Assembly (NCBI RefSeq): GCF_014324365.1
Contig: NZ_QEIG01000027.1
Location: 1 to 42,072 of the forward strand
DNA length: 42,072 nt
Direction of reading: 5' to 3'
DNA from: Algoriphagus sp. AK58
GTDB taxonomy: Bacteria > Bacteroidota > Bacteroidia > Cytophagales > Cyclobacteriaceae
The position numbers were made by a program, and so were the translations under genes. Positions within the stretch are counted from its first letter, which is position 1, and each line of letters starts with the position of its first letter. This document shows positions 34,289 through 42,072 of the stretch, piece after piece. The notes beneath the pieces are model-generated. The model was not told where the DNA came from. It ran no database searches and saw only the letters and a list, made by a program, of their open reading frames with translations.

Positions 34289-35448
34289 TATTTAAATTTT
34301 AATATACAATCTTTAGAAATTAATAGTGGAACTTTATGACTTTTATTGTCAGTGAAAAAAGATTCAAGTTTTCTTTCATTAAATAAACGCCTTAACGCTT
34401 CAGTGTAATGACTCCTACTATATAAACCATTTATATGATCTTCATCAAACAATTTGTCTGCGGTGAGGGATTTTCCAGCATATTTCTCAGACAATTGATT
34501 TGCAAGGATATCAATATTTGTCGATTTAAGATCAAAAAGCTCTATCACTTCCTTTCCATATCTTTTAGCGTCAAATGTATAAGTATTTACTCCATCAAAA
34601 ACTGTTCCTACATTTGCGAAATCATTATAAATAGTTTTAATTAAATCGTATCCTCTTGGACCTTTGGTAAGATGTAATATATAGTGACTAGTACCTTCAG
34701 AATCTTCCTCTTGAAATTTGAATGCAGTATAAAACACATTAGCCTTTAAAATATTTCTGTATTCCAATCCTAAGCAATCAATAATAAGACGAAGTCTTTG
34801 CGGAACAGTAGCTTTAAATCTCCTATCATTTTTAAGTTTCAAATAGGTAGTTGGAAACAAGTCAATCATTAAATCTTCAAATTTATCATTTTCTAAAGCA
34901 GGATGAATTCTTTTCGTATTCACGAATATAAATATCTCGTTTCCCCAATTTTTTAAAAATTCTGCAAGGACTACTGTCTCAATACCTTTATAACCAAAGG
35001 GATCAATAAAAAGTAATGATGGTTTTGAATTTAATTTCCCAGCATGAGTGTTCTTTTTTAGAAATTCAGTGATATCTAAATTCTCACCTACTGTACTTTT
35101 TCCAAAATGAGGAGCTTTATTAAAAGTTCCTAAAGGAAACTTGCTATTGAAATTTTGTTCAAGCTCTTTATAGTATACGTTATCATTAAAAATAAATTTA
35201 ACGTTTTTCCGCAAGAAATCATCTTCAAAACATCTTTGCCCAATTAATAGAGGAGTAGACGGATTTCCATCTGCATAATTTCCAGGTCCTGCAAACAAAT
35301 CAATATATCTTAATTCTTGAGGTTGATTTTTTCGTGCAATAATTTTGCAATAGCTCGGAAAATACTCAGAAACTATGCTGGCTTTTATCCGTGAAGAGAT
35401 TGTTTGAGTGTCAAAAAACTTATTTTCCTTTATTTCCATTTTTTTCAA
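34288..35448 (-). CDS. tcmP: Three-Cys-motif partner protein TcmP
   Basis: A 386-residue protein matching TcmP, named for its constant pairing with three-Cys-motif proteins. The core includes ELRYIDLFAGPGNYADG (about residues 44-60) and PSLLFIDPFGYKG (about 143-155), which resemble methyltransferase-like Rossmann motifs (the first looks like a glycine-rich SAM-binding loop). The remainder is rich in Lys and Phe and has a C-terminal region that may be a winged helix. It is the first gene of the two-gene operon with DUF5131. AT-rich. A defensive or toxin-like role has been suspected only from genomic context. Confidence 0.87.
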   Translation of the reverse strand: MKKMEIKENKFFDTQTISSRIKASIVSEYFPSYCKIIARKNQPQELRYIDLFAGPGNYADGNPSTPLLIGQRCFEDDFLRKNVKFIFNDNVYYKELEQNFNSKFPLGTFNKAPHFGKSTVGENLDITEFLKKNTHAGKLNSKPSLLFIDPFGYKGIETVVLAEFLKNWGNEIFIFVNTKRIHPALENDKFEDLMIDLFPTTYLKLKNDRRFKATVPQRLRLIIDCLGLEYRNILKANVFYTAFKFQEEDSEGTSHYILHLTKGPRGYDLIKTIYNDFANVGTVFDGVNTYTFDAKRYGKEVIELFDLKSTNIDILANQLSEKYAGKSLTADKLFDEDHINGLYSRSHYTEALRRLFNERKLESFFTDNKSHKVPLLISKDCILKFK

Positions 35449-35494
35449 AATCTAAAGTTGTATCATAATCTTAGTTGACTAAAGTCTAATGAAT

Positions 35495-35725
35495 TCATTC
35501 TCCTTGTTTTCTTACCTTGCATGCAGTATTTTTTCTTTCTGCGTGTTTATTAAGGATTGCTTCACACTCCGTCGGTGCATATCGGCAGTTGGATCGATGG
35601 TACTTGGCACCTGTCTTTGTGATGTAGACCTTGGATTCGGATTGGGCAAAAGCTCCAGCGCATATCAGCAGTAGAACTCCTAATAGGAAAAACTTCTTCT
35701 GATTTGACAACTGACTTATACCCAT
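35495..35725 (-). CDS. Small exported Cys-containing protein
   Basis: 76 residues. A signal peptide (KKFFLLGVLLLICAGAFAQ, about residues 10-28) is followed by VYITKTGAKYHRSNCRY and two further Cys. This resembles the short KTGxKYHxxxCRYL domain found in exported or nuclease-associated proteins, but the usual ending (Pro-Cys-x-x-Cys) is not conserved here (TACKVRKQGE), so the domain may be diverged or frameshifted near its end. It lies 46 bp upstream of the tcmP start on the same strand. Copy B of the boundary element sits 48 bp upstream. Confidence 0.6.
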   Translation of the reverse strand: MGISQLSNQKKFFLLGVLLLICAGAFAQSESKVYITKTGAKYHRSNCRYAPTECEAILNKHAERKNTACKVRKQGE

Positions 35726-35772
35726 TTACTTCCAAAGATTTAGTAATGGCAAGAAAGTGAATTTCTTAAAAG

Positions 35773-35852
35773 AAAAAATACCCACTAGTGGGTATTTTTT
35801 GGGGATGAAAAGGAAAAAAATGGGTAGAAACTGAGGATTTTTGGGTGGGAAG
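35773..35852. repeat. Module-boundary element, copy B (perfect palindrome)
   Basis: The best copy. Its core TACCCACTAGTGGGTA, extended by six A on the left and six T on the right, is a perfect 28-bp palindrome (35773-35800). It is followed by gatgaaaaggaaaaaaatgg and then gaggatttttgggtgggaag, which matches copy C. It could act as a bidirectional terminator or as an operator. Confidence 0.8.
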
Positions 35853-35888
35853 AGGTGGGTTTGGGATTTGGATAGTTCTAGAAAAGTT

Positions 35889-36395
35889 CTAAGTAATCAT
35901 CGAACAACCAAACCTCACCCCCAATTCCTCTAAAAATTCAAAGTCATGAATGCATCGGACGGACATGGCTTCGCAAACGTTAGGGATTTTGATCCGCTTG
36001 GCATTTGCTGCGTTGACTTTCTCCTCTTTGGTGACGACGACGGCATTATCTGCCATGGCATGGGCAATTACCCAGGGGTCAGCTAGAGATCTACCTTTGG
36101 TGTTGTCAACCAAGGTTTGGTGACTAGGATGTGCGCCATAAATCTCCCCAAGACATTGGGTCACTTTCGTATTGATTGGCTTAACAGGAATTGAGCTTGT
36201 TTTGAGCCAATCGGCCAATTCATCTTCGGTACGAAGGATTTCCCGTTGCACTTCTCCTGGAATAAATACTACTCCTTGAGCACCAAGTTGGCTTAATAAG
36301 TTCCAATAATCGGGACATAATCTTGGATTGTAGTATTTCTGCCAGCTTTGTATCAGCACATTGGCATCCAGGCAATATGTGCTTCCGGTACTCAT
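35889..36395 (-). CDS. DUF4411 family PIN-like toxin
   Basis: A 168-residue protein of the DUF4411 family, a PIN-like nuclease fold. The first acidic site is YCLDANVLIQSW (Asp10), others are in VPGEVQREIL-like IPGEVQREILR (Glu) and SLADPWVIAHA (Asp), followed by VVVTKEE. It overlaps the upstream ImmA/IrrE-type gene by 4 bp (ATGA arrangement). PIN domains cut RNA; in this pairing the upstream gene, carrying HTH and metallopeptidase domains, is expected to be the antitoxin. The catalytic residues look intact, so the toxin should be active. Confidence 0.87.
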   Translation of the reverse strand: MSTGSTYCLDANVLIQSWQKYYNPRLCPDYWNLLSQLGAQGVVFIPGEVQREILRTEDELADWLKTSSIPVKPINTKVTQCLGEIYGAHPSHQTLVDNTKGRSLADPWVIAHAMADNAVVVTKEEKVNAANAKRIKIPNVCEAMSVRCIHDFEFLEELGVRFGCSMIT

Positions 36396-37567
36396 CCGTA
36401 AATAAGGGATTCGAGTTTGGGAAATTTATTGACCTGAACGTTGAGCAAGTAGCTGGCTTGAGTTGGTTCTATTACCCCACCACGAAAAGCATCCAATACA
36501 GTCTGGGTAAAAAGTCGGCTGTTTTTGTTGAGCTTAATCAGGTAAGGATTTGGCCCCCCTTCGCTATCTTTTTGTTTTGCTTTTCGTTGTTCTTCTTTTA
36601 ACAAGAATTGCTGAAATCCCAGATCAGCCTGTTCTTTTAGTATTCCATATTGAGACAGCGTAAGCATTCCCAACTTATACAATCTTACCAATAATGCGTA
36701 AGCACTTACTCCCAGTCTCCTAGCTAATGAAAACACATCCTCATAGCGGTAACTGAAATCAGCTGAAACTTCACGATGCAATAAATCCATTGGCATCAAT
36801 GCGGAAGCAGCCACCTCATTGCAAAAGAGTTCGACAGGGTGAAACTTAGCCCTATCTGGAGTAACTGGCTCCACTTCATTGGAGATCCCTGACTTGGCAA
36901 TCCAAAGGTGAGCCAATTCATGGACCAAGGTAAAGAGCTGCGGCGCTGCCCAATCGTCGGAGTTAACAAAAACAAATGGAGCGAATGGGTCAGCAATAGC
37001 AAAACCTTGAAGTTCGTTACTGCCCAGAGTAAGCTTGGAATGGATAAAGCTTGTTCTTGATACAAATATCCCTTGTCTTTCGGCCGCTGAGATCCAGTCC
37101 TTGATCACATTGGAAGATGAATAGTTGGAAGGATCAATTTGCAGCGTATGGAGGATATCGACTGCCACTTCCTCTGGCTTATCTTTGGAGGAGAATTTAC
37201 CCACAAAAGGAAGCGGCTTTTCCCCATTCTCCTGATTCAATTCAGATATCCAGGCTTGTTTTTGTTGGATTTCGCGGATGATAAATGCAGAGCCAGTTCC
37301 CAATTCTACAGATCCGAGCCTTCTGAAATCCTGAAGGGGCTGAAAATCACGTGGTACATCGGGAAGAAAAAACAAGGCAAATGGCCTTCTGAAATCATGT
37401 GCTAGCTTTTGAGCTTTGCTGATTGTCGGAAAATCATCTCCCCGTTCCCAAGCTTGGTAGCGTTCCAGGCTCACCCCTGCTTTGGCAGCAGCCTGTTCCT
37501 CAGTAATTTTGGCTGTTTTTCTAGCCCACTGGAGGATGGATGGATTGATTTTAACTTTTTCCGCCAT
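36392..37567 (-). CDS. XRE/ImmA-IrrE antitoxin-like metallopeptidase
   Basis: About 391 residues, started at MAEKVKINPSILQWAR, as the three residues before it add nothing. N-terminal helix-turn-helix (about 18-60, ITEEQAAAKAGVSLERYQAW), a linker with FFLPDVPRDFQPLQDFR that is typical of this family, then the ImmA/IrrE zinc peptidase domain with HELAHLW (about 216-222) and ELFCNEVAASALMP for the third ligand. It probably represses its own operon and neutralises the DUF4411 toxin. The overlap of 4 bp with the toxin supports coupling. Copy C of the boundary element lies upstream. Confidence 0.9.
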   Translation of the reverse strand: MAEKVKINPSILQWARKTAKITEEQAAAKAGVSLERYQAWERGDDFPTISKAQKLAHDFRRPFALFFLPDVPRDFQPLQDFRRLGSVELGTGSAFIIREIQQKQAWISELNQENGEKPLPFVGKFSSKDKPEEVAVDILHTLQIDPSNYSSSNVIKDWISAAERQGIFVSRTSFIHSKLTLGSNELQGFAIADPFAPFVFVNSDDWAAPQLFTLVHELAHLWIAKSGISNEVEPVTPDRAKFHPVELFCNEVAASALMPMDLLHREVSADFSYRYEDVFSLARRLGVSAYALLVRLYKLGMLTLSQYGILKEQADLGFQQFLLKEEQRKAKQKDSEGGPNPYLIKLNKNSRLFTQTVLDAFRGGVIEPTQASYLLNVQVNKFPKLESLIYG

Positions 37568-37725
37568 AAGAATCAAAGTTAATATTAATGAAAGTAAAGC
37601 TCTAAAATGAGATTGAGTCCGACAAAAACTGTCAGTTTTTTTTAAAGAACCTGAGCAGAAAAAGCATCTTAAGTTACCGGAGACTTATCACGCTTACTCA
37701 TGCTGATTATCAAAAGCTTTGTTGT

Positions 37726-37890
37726 GCTAAGAAAGGGAATTTTTTGGGATTTCCCAGCGCTACAGTCCGGCCCTTCACTAAAACAGTCCACTGGACTGTT
37801 TCTTAACGCTCAGTCCTCAGGTAGTGGGTATTTTTTGGGGTAAATAAGGAAAAAGTGAGGGAGAAGGGAGGATTTTTGGGTGGGAAGGGA
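37726..37890. repeat. Module-boundary element, copy C, split by a small palindromic insertion
   Basis: Left part gctaagaaagggaatttttt begins at 37727. The right part starts at 37822 with tagtgggtattttttgggg and ends gaggatttttgggtgggaag. Between them is about 80 bp absent from copies A and B, with a perfect palindrome AACAGTCCA/TGGACTGTT and flanks agcgctacagtcc and aacgctcagtcc. The left half of the TACCC palindrome is missing, as expected if the insert replaced or split it. Confidence 0.7.
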
Positions 37891-37908
37891 TGATTTTTAG
37901 GATTTAAC

Positions 37909-39174
37909 TCACCCTTTTGTCACAATCTTATCAAAGATATTTCCAGGCATGGTGGGTGATCCCTCGTCTTTCAAAAGTCCTGTGTCTGCCCGGCTAAACA
38001 GCGATTGCATAATCAAATGGCGTTCTGTTGGGTCTATAGCTTGTTCTTTTTGCATGGATAAAAACACAATGGTCAAATGCTCCCGCTCCTCCGCATCGCG
38101 CACCAAATGGAAGGCACTAAAGGTAAGCTTGGAAAATGTTTTGATCAAAAATGCCAAAAAAGAAACAAACGTTAGGAAGATAACCGACCACTTAATTGCT
38201 GATGGAGTGTCACTGAATATATCCTCCAAAACCCCATCCGAGAGAAGCTGCAATGAAAATACCAGTAACCCAACTCCGACCAAAATTGAAACGACTAAAC
38301 TCCCAAGCCACCAATAACCTTCCTTTCTTAAACTTGCCGATCGCTCTCTCCAATACTGGGCAGGAGCCTCTAGTTTCAATTTGTCACGGTAAAGAGTTTC
38401 TAGTTCTGTGACTTTCTTTTTGGCGGCTTCGTCAAATTTGGAAAATTCATTTGTGGTATTCTCCAACCATTCTTCGAAAAATTTACTTCTTTCCAATCGA
38501 TAACTCTCTATCTCATCAGTGGTAGCCTTAACGCTGGCCTCTTGGCTTTTGGAAAGTAAAATAAATTGATTTTCTGCTTCTGAAATATATTTATCAACTT
38601 GGTTTCGAAGCTGGGTCAACGAAGACTTTTCTTTCTTTCTCCTTTTTTCAATCTCAGTTTGCCCTTGCTGATAGTATTCATAGGCTAGGATTACACCATT
38701 TAAGTAATCTCTTGCCTGTAATTCATTAACTACTATGCTTTGTGATATATAGTGCAGAGCACCTTTGTAATTTTTAGGTTTATTTTGGAAAACATCAATC
38801 AGAAATTTTGTAACAGGAGCATTGTACTCAAAAATTGAAAGCGTCCGATTTCCGTTTGTGTATTGCTTTACACCTCTATTCCAGTCTCTAGAAAAGTCAT
38901 TTGGTTGAATATTTTGATAAGTGGAAAAAAATGAAATAATCTTTGATCGCAAATCTTTAAAATAAGCAAAGGAAGTATCGATTTCCTGGGGCTTATCCCC
39001 TTCGATATTTCGAAACCCTTCAATTTGATCAAGCACATATTCATAAAAAGCTGACACCCCTGTAAACTTCCTCCTCAATCCTATACTAGGAAAATCTAAA
39101 TGGGTTTCTTCATTGACAAAAAGTTCCCAACTGGGTGAATCTTTTATTTTTTGACGAAGTTCTTTTAATTCCAT
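37909..39174 (-). CDS. DUF6161 domain membrane protein
   Basis: A 421-residue protein. The soluble N-terminal half (about 1-180) is followed by a long charged coiled coil (about 185-280). Two transmembrane helices follow (about 291-313 and 328-348), and the C-terminal domain contains REHLTIVFLSMQKEQAIDPT then IMQSLFSRADTGLLKDEGSP, the signature of DUF6161. Families with this coiled-coil and two-helix layout appear in accessory and defence regions; membrane disruption or signalling is possible, but no function is established as far as I know. It has 10 bp between its start and the upstream PIN-like gene stop, so it is probably in the same transcript. Confidence 0.8.
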   Translation of the reverse strand: MELKELRQKIKDSPSWELFVNEETHLDFPSIGLRRKFTGVSAFYEYVLDQIEGFRNIEGDKPQEIDTSFAYFKDLRSKIISFFSTYQNIQPNDFSRDWNRGVKQYTNGNRTLSIFEYNAPVTKFLIDVFQNKPKNYKGALHYISQSIVVNELQARDYLNGVILAYEYYQQGQTEIEKRRKKEKSSLTQLRNQVDKYISEAENQFILLSKSQEASVKATTDEIESYRLERSKFFEEWLENTTNEFSKFDEAAKKKVTELETLYRDKLKLEAPAQYWRERSASLRKEGYWWLGSLVVSILVGVGLLVFSLQLLSDGVLEDIFSDTPSAIKWSVIFLTFVSFLAFLIKTFSKLTFSAFHLVRDAEEREHLTIVFLSMQKEQAIDPTERHLIMQSLFSRADTGLLKDEGSPTMPGNIFDKIVTKG

Positions 39175-39184
39175 GATCGATCTT

Positions 39185-39601
39185 TCAATAGAGTTTTTTC
39201 AACTTTCCGTTTAAATGCACCTCATATCCGAATGGTCTCTTTTCATTGACTGCAATTCCAACTAAATCAGGCCAAGTCTTCGCCAACATTTCCACCATTT
39301 GCCAGACACTGAGTCCTGTCTTTTTGGTTTGGGATTTCAAGAAAAACACACCCAGCTTGTGATTTTTCAACAGTTCGACTTCATGTTTTCGCCGATTCAG
39401 ATGGATATCCCGGGTAATCACACAGGCATTTAATTTCCCCAGTTCAGGTATCCAGTCTTCGTCTTTACAACCTCTGCCAAATACCTCTGGAATATGTTTG
39501 ACTTCAACAGGTATTCCTGTTCTAAGAGACTCGGGTCCTTGGATTTGTTGAAATCCTGGTGCTAGGTGCGGAGGGATATTATCATCCGTAAAGATGATCA
39601 T
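39185..39601 (-). CDS. PIN-like toxin candidate (DUF5615/Mut7-C group)
   Basis: A 138-residue protein. IIFTDDNIPPHLAPG at the N-terminus gives the first acidic pair (Asp6, Asp7), GCKDEDWIPELG the next, and VITRDIHLNRRKHEV the third, consistent with the compact PIN-like fold of DUF5615 and Mut7-C relatives. Such proteins form toxin-antitoxin pairs with DUF433 proteins, and here the DUF433 gene is directly upstream with a 4-bp overlap. RNA cleavage is expected but not shown. Confidence 0.82.
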   Translation of the reverse strand: MIIFTDDNIPPHLAPGFQQIQGPESLRTGIPVEVKHIPEVFGRGCKDEDWIPELGKLNACVITRDIHLNRRKHEVELLKNHKLGVFFLKSQTKKTGLSVWQMVEMLAKTWPDLVGIAVNEKRPFGYEVHLNGKLKKLY

Positions 39602-40275
39602 GCCGCCAGCTTACAGTAGTTGATGGCATCCTCCGCTTCCTTTTCTGTAATCTGGTAGATATGGGCAATGTAGGGAATCGGATCTCCTGCTTTGAAGTGT
39701 TCAAAAATCGTTTCCGGGTAGATGTTTTTCCCATCGATGATTGGATGACCAAACTTCCTGGCAGGATCGATCACTATAGCCTTATCTTTTCCCATAGGCC
39801 AGAGTCTCGATACCACATCCTCCTCACCGAAATCCAGCATTTTGAAAAATATTTTGATGATGTTCAGATTAAACTGATCTGATCCATTGAGTGAAACAAT
39901 ATCCTCACCCCGCTTCCAAAATATTCGCTTGCCATCGGTCTGTATTTCTTCCAGAACCTGCTTTTGAGCAAAAGGAAAATGGGTTTTGTAAATCCGGGAA
40001 AGCTTCTGATGAGCAAGCAACACTTCAGAGGTCTTCACTCCTTTCTCTGCCAGTTGGATCATCACATACAGCTCCACTACGGTATGAAAACTTACCGCAC
40101 GGGAACCTTCCGTCATCCAAGAATATTGGGTTTGAAAAAGTTTACCCAGCCTCCCATCCCAATATTCCTTTACCCAGCGAAGCACCTTTGGATACGGAAT
40201 ACGCAGAATGGAAGCCACTTCCCGAATGGTGAAGATCCCGGTGCCGAGTTGAGGTATGTTTTCGAAAGGTTTCAT
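39598..40275 (-). CDS. DUF433 antitoxin with MerR-like N-terminal domain
   Basis: A 225-residue protein. Residues about 14-60 are a MerR-like helix-turn-helix (IFTIREVASILRIPYPKVLR). The end (about 175-225) is the DUF433 domain: KFGHPIIDGKNIYPETIFEH then DPIPYIAHIYQITEKEAEDA. The middle part links them. Antitoxins of this family bind DNA and a PIN-like toxin, as the coupled gene order here suggests. It is the first gene of a probable operon continuing through the PIN-like gene and perhaps DUF6161. Confidence 0.87.
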   Translation of the reverse strand: MKPFENIPQLGTGIFTIREVASILRIPYPKVLRWVKEYWDGRLGKLFQTQYSWMTEGSRAVSFHTVVELYVMIQLAEKGVKTSEVLLAHQKLSRIYKTHFPFAQKQVLEEIQTDGKRIFWKRGEDIVSLNGSDQFNLNIIKIFFKMLDFGEEDVVSRLWPMGKDKAIVIDPARKFGHPIIDGKNIYPETIFEHFKAGDPIPYIAHIYQITEKEAEDAINYCKLAA

Positions 40276-40378
40276 GGTTTAGCTTTTAAAGATATCCAAT
40301 TAACCGATTGGGAAGTAATTCTGGTCCAAAAAGTGACAGGAGTTGGGGTACTTTGGGTTTGCCTTAGTAATTATTTAC

Positions 40379-41248
40379 CTAGTTCAAGATCGGATTTTTC
40401 ATGGAAGTTTTGCCATTGGAGGGCTGGCCGGTTTTGTGACAGAACTTCTCCGGGTAATTCTCATTGGAAAATTTACTCCATGATTTCCAAGCCTCCGGGC
40501 TCATGGGTTGCTTGGGGTTGAATTTGATCTGGATACCGGTTCGGATGCAATAACCGTGGGCGGGTTCTGCTAGAGCCTGAACTTGTCTAACAGGACGTTC
40601 AACATGGCTATTGTTGGAATCCAATTCTTCCGGATAGTCAAATAAGCGAACTGTGCTAGGTATGTCTTTTTTGAATGTTCCGTAGAATTTTTCGGTGGAA
40701 TCGAAGAGTACCTTTGATCCCTTGTAATCTTTGCTGCTACTCAGCAATCCTTTTTTATTTTCAAAAATGGGCCTATTGATAAATACTACTTCATTCGTAT
40801 CTGCTATTTCCATGCATTTTTCCCAAGCTTCATCATCACTGCTTGTTGATCTGGTGATCGACTTCAACAGACTTTGCTCAGAAAGGACACCAAACTCTAT
40901 ATTATTGATAAAGGAATAATCATACAGGTTGATGGAGGTAATAATTCCCTGGAATTCGTTGCCATAATACTTTGCATGAAGGTTTGGGACATATACGATG
41001 CTTATATTTGGAAATTCTTTGAAGTAGTCAAAATCTCCTTTGTTTAGGCTCTTCTGTACTGAATTTTCGTTCTTGCCAAAAACCAGGATTAAATGGAGTT
41101 CGGGATTGTCTTTATGCTTATTGAATAATTTTTTGAAGTGCTCATCGAGTTTGATGTATGGCGAAACGATCAAGAGGGTCTTTTGGGCCTCCCAAATAAT
41201 GGCCTCTATAGCTTCACTTAAAGCATTGCCAGTCAAAAATTTACTCAT
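40379..41248 (-). CDS. Phospholipase D-like protein with C-terminal Cys motif
   Basis: A 289-residue protein with one phospholipase-D half-site. The catalytic string is NLHAKYYGNEFQGIITSINL (His91, Lys93, Ser/Asn near 106), so an active enzyme would need to dimerise, as PLD-type nucleases do. The N-terminal LLIVSPYIKLDEHFKKL is characteristic. The C-terminal 60 residues carry GYCIRTGIQIKFNPKQP and later KFCHKTGQP, two Cys-containing half-knuckles that look like a degenerate zinc ribbon, so DNA binding is possible. It is transcribed alone, 103 bp upstream of the DUF433 gene. PLD-like nucleases are common in defence regions, and a nuclease role is more likely than lipid cleavage. Confidence 0.82.
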   Translation of the reverse strand: MSKFLTGNALSEAIEAIIWEAQKTLLIVSPYIKLDEHFKKLFNKHKDNPELHLILVFGKNENSVQKSLNKGDFDYFKEFPNISIVYVPNLHAKYYGNEFQGIITSINLYDYSFINNIEFGVLSEQSLLKSITRSTSSDDEAWEKCMEIADTNEVVFINRPIFENKKGLLSSSKDYKGSKVLFDSTEKFYGTFKKDIPSTVRLFDYPEELDSNNSHVERPVRQVQALAEPAHGYCIRTGIQIKFNPKQPMSPEAWKSWSKFSNENYPEKFCHKTGQPSNGKTSMKNPILN

Positions 41249-41335
41249 GCTATTTTATGATTTTGGGGTTTATGGTTTGTTTTGGAGGAGATTTTTAAAA
41301 TAACGGAGCGTAATAACCTAAAAAATTCTTTAACA

Positions 41336-41423
41336 GAAAATACCCAGCAGTTGGTATTTCTGATATAAAAGCAAAAAAACGAGTAGGAATAGAGGATTTT
41401 AAGGTAAGAATGGAGGGATTTAA
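41336..41423. repeat. Module-boundary element, copy D (diverged)
   Basis: AAATACC (41338-41344) pairs with GGTATTT (41353-41359) around an 8-base loop. The tail aataaaagc-like ataaaagcaaaaaaacgagt, then gaataga and ggattttaaggtaagaatgg, corresponds to the tails of the other copies with many differences. It lies about 90 bp upstream of the PLD-like gene start. Confidence 0.6.
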
Positions 41424-41530
41424 GTCTAAAGACTAATGGTTCTTTTTTAGAATTATCACAAAAAAAGCTTGGTTAGCTGGCCTCAAACGTTAGATTTATT
41501 GACATAAAATTGTCAATAAAATCAACATTC

Positions 41531-41899
41531 ATGAAACTGACGGAGGAAGAGCTCAGCAGTTTACTGGCTGAACTGGAGCGGTTGGAGGCACGGGTAAGGG
41601 CCAAGATAAAACATTTGAAGGATGATATGGGCATGTCCAGAAAGTATAAGATGCGTATCCATCAAGGGAGGTTAATTCAAGGGGAAATCCAAAGTGCGAT
41701 TGGGGAAATTCGGGAAGGAAAGCAGGAAAATGCACTGGATCGGGTTTGGGATTTGATCCAAATGGGATTAAAAATCAAGTCTGTTTACTTTCCACCAGGT
41801 CACAAGACCTTTCGTGAGTTGCGCAAGGAAAGTATCCGGAAAAATCCGGAGCAATTGATCAGGCGGTCCCGATCGCATGGGGGTGGGTATAGGAGTTAA
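41531..41899 (+). CDS. Small basic coiled-coil protein, unknown
   Basis: 122 residues starting at MKLTEEELSSLLAELERLE; the frame to 41510 adds MSIKSTF and is less likely. Residues 3-60 are a continuous amphipathic helix with heptads (EELSSLLAELERLEARVRAK), then a second helix (GEIQSAIGEIREGKQENALD) and a basic end with VYFPPGHKTFRELRKES and an Arg/Ser/Gly tail. I recognise no family. It is oriented opposite to the whole island, about 280 bp from the divergent PLD-like gene, and a repeat array follows it. A role as a small DNA- or RNA-associated protein is only a guess. Confidence 0.55.
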   Translation: MKLTEEELSSLLAELERLEARVRAKIKHLKDDMGMSRKYKMRIHQGRLIQGEIQSAIGEIREGKQENALDRVWDLIQMGLKIKSVYFPPGHKTFRELRKESIRKNPEQLIRRSRSHGGGYRS

Positions 41900-41939
41900 A
41901 AGGAAGAGGTCAGAAGGCTGAATAAGGAGTTCTGTGTCC

Positions 41940-42072
41940 AAAAAGTACAGCTTCTGGAGAAGCAGGACAACTTGGTGGGTTGCCGTGGGTTAGGACACTC
42001 AAGGCGGCGAGAGAACGGCCTTAGTTAGTCGTAAATTGTAAGAAGTAAGTGGTTGTCCTGTTGTCGGGTTGT
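41940..42072. repeat. Intergenic octamer/hairpin repeat array, block 5 (start)
   Basis: The array family returns at the window end: cagcttctggagaagcagga at 41949, the diverged second hairpin (ccgtgggttaggacactcaagg), then ggcggcgag and, from 42050, gttgtcct, gttgtcgg octamers running out of the window. Confidence 0.85.

Overview
The window looks like a chromosomal segment from a member of the Bacteroidota, probably close to the Cyclobacteriaceae (Algoriphagus-like). This is inferred from gene content: a SusC/SusD pair, carboxypeptidase-regulatory-domain TonB receptors, LytS/LytTR regulators, a DUF6520-type small exported protein and WQKTYGG repeats. No rRNA, tRNA, CRISPR array or intact transposase gene was seen. 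Base composition is uneven. The SusC/SusD/TlpA operon is GC-rich, while the LanB-like gene and many genes of the right-hand island are AT-rich, which suggests acquisition by transfer.

Layout. 1-13.4 kb: core-like genes separated by a large family of intergenic repeats. The genes are an outer-membrane beta-barrel receptor with an OmpR-type two-component system, an exported esterase, a membrane-anchored HTH protein, and a four-gene minus-strand cassette containing a DUF5675 protein and two small membrane proteins. The repeats fill 1-848, 5.28-5.58, 7.85-8.64, 11.04-13.34 and 41.94-42.07 kb. They consist of octamers (GTTGTCNN, GTATGGNN) leading into two conserved hairpins.

13.5-26.8 kb: a possible peptide-modification and transport neighbourhood. 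A one-piece LanB-like dehydratase converges with zero spacing on a LytTR/LytS regulatory pair. Beyond these lie a 45-codon ORF with its own terminator, a small HTH protein, a MauE-like redox membrane protein, a DUF6520-type exported protein, and an opposing operon of thioredoxin-like lipid/secreted protein, SusC and SusD. No LanC, LanT or classical double-Gly precursor was found, so calling this a RiPP pathway is an inference.

26.8-28.7 kb: mostly non-coding, with a 125-bp inverted-repeat element and one HTH-type gene.

28.7-41.9 kb: an accessory, defence-type island. It holds an AAA ATPase and a trypsin-like protease, each framed by its own short inverted repeats and separated by an attC-like palindrome. 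It continues with a bacterial PH-domain protein, the scar of a type I restriction-modification locus, AbiH, a DUF5131 plus TcmP (three-Cys-motif partner) pair, a DUF4411/ImmA-IrrE toxin-antitoxin pair, a DUF6161 membrane protein, a PIN-like/DUF433 pair and a phospholipase-D-like protein. A repeated element with the core TACCCACTAGTGGGTA lies at four module boundaries and may explain how the modules were shuffled.
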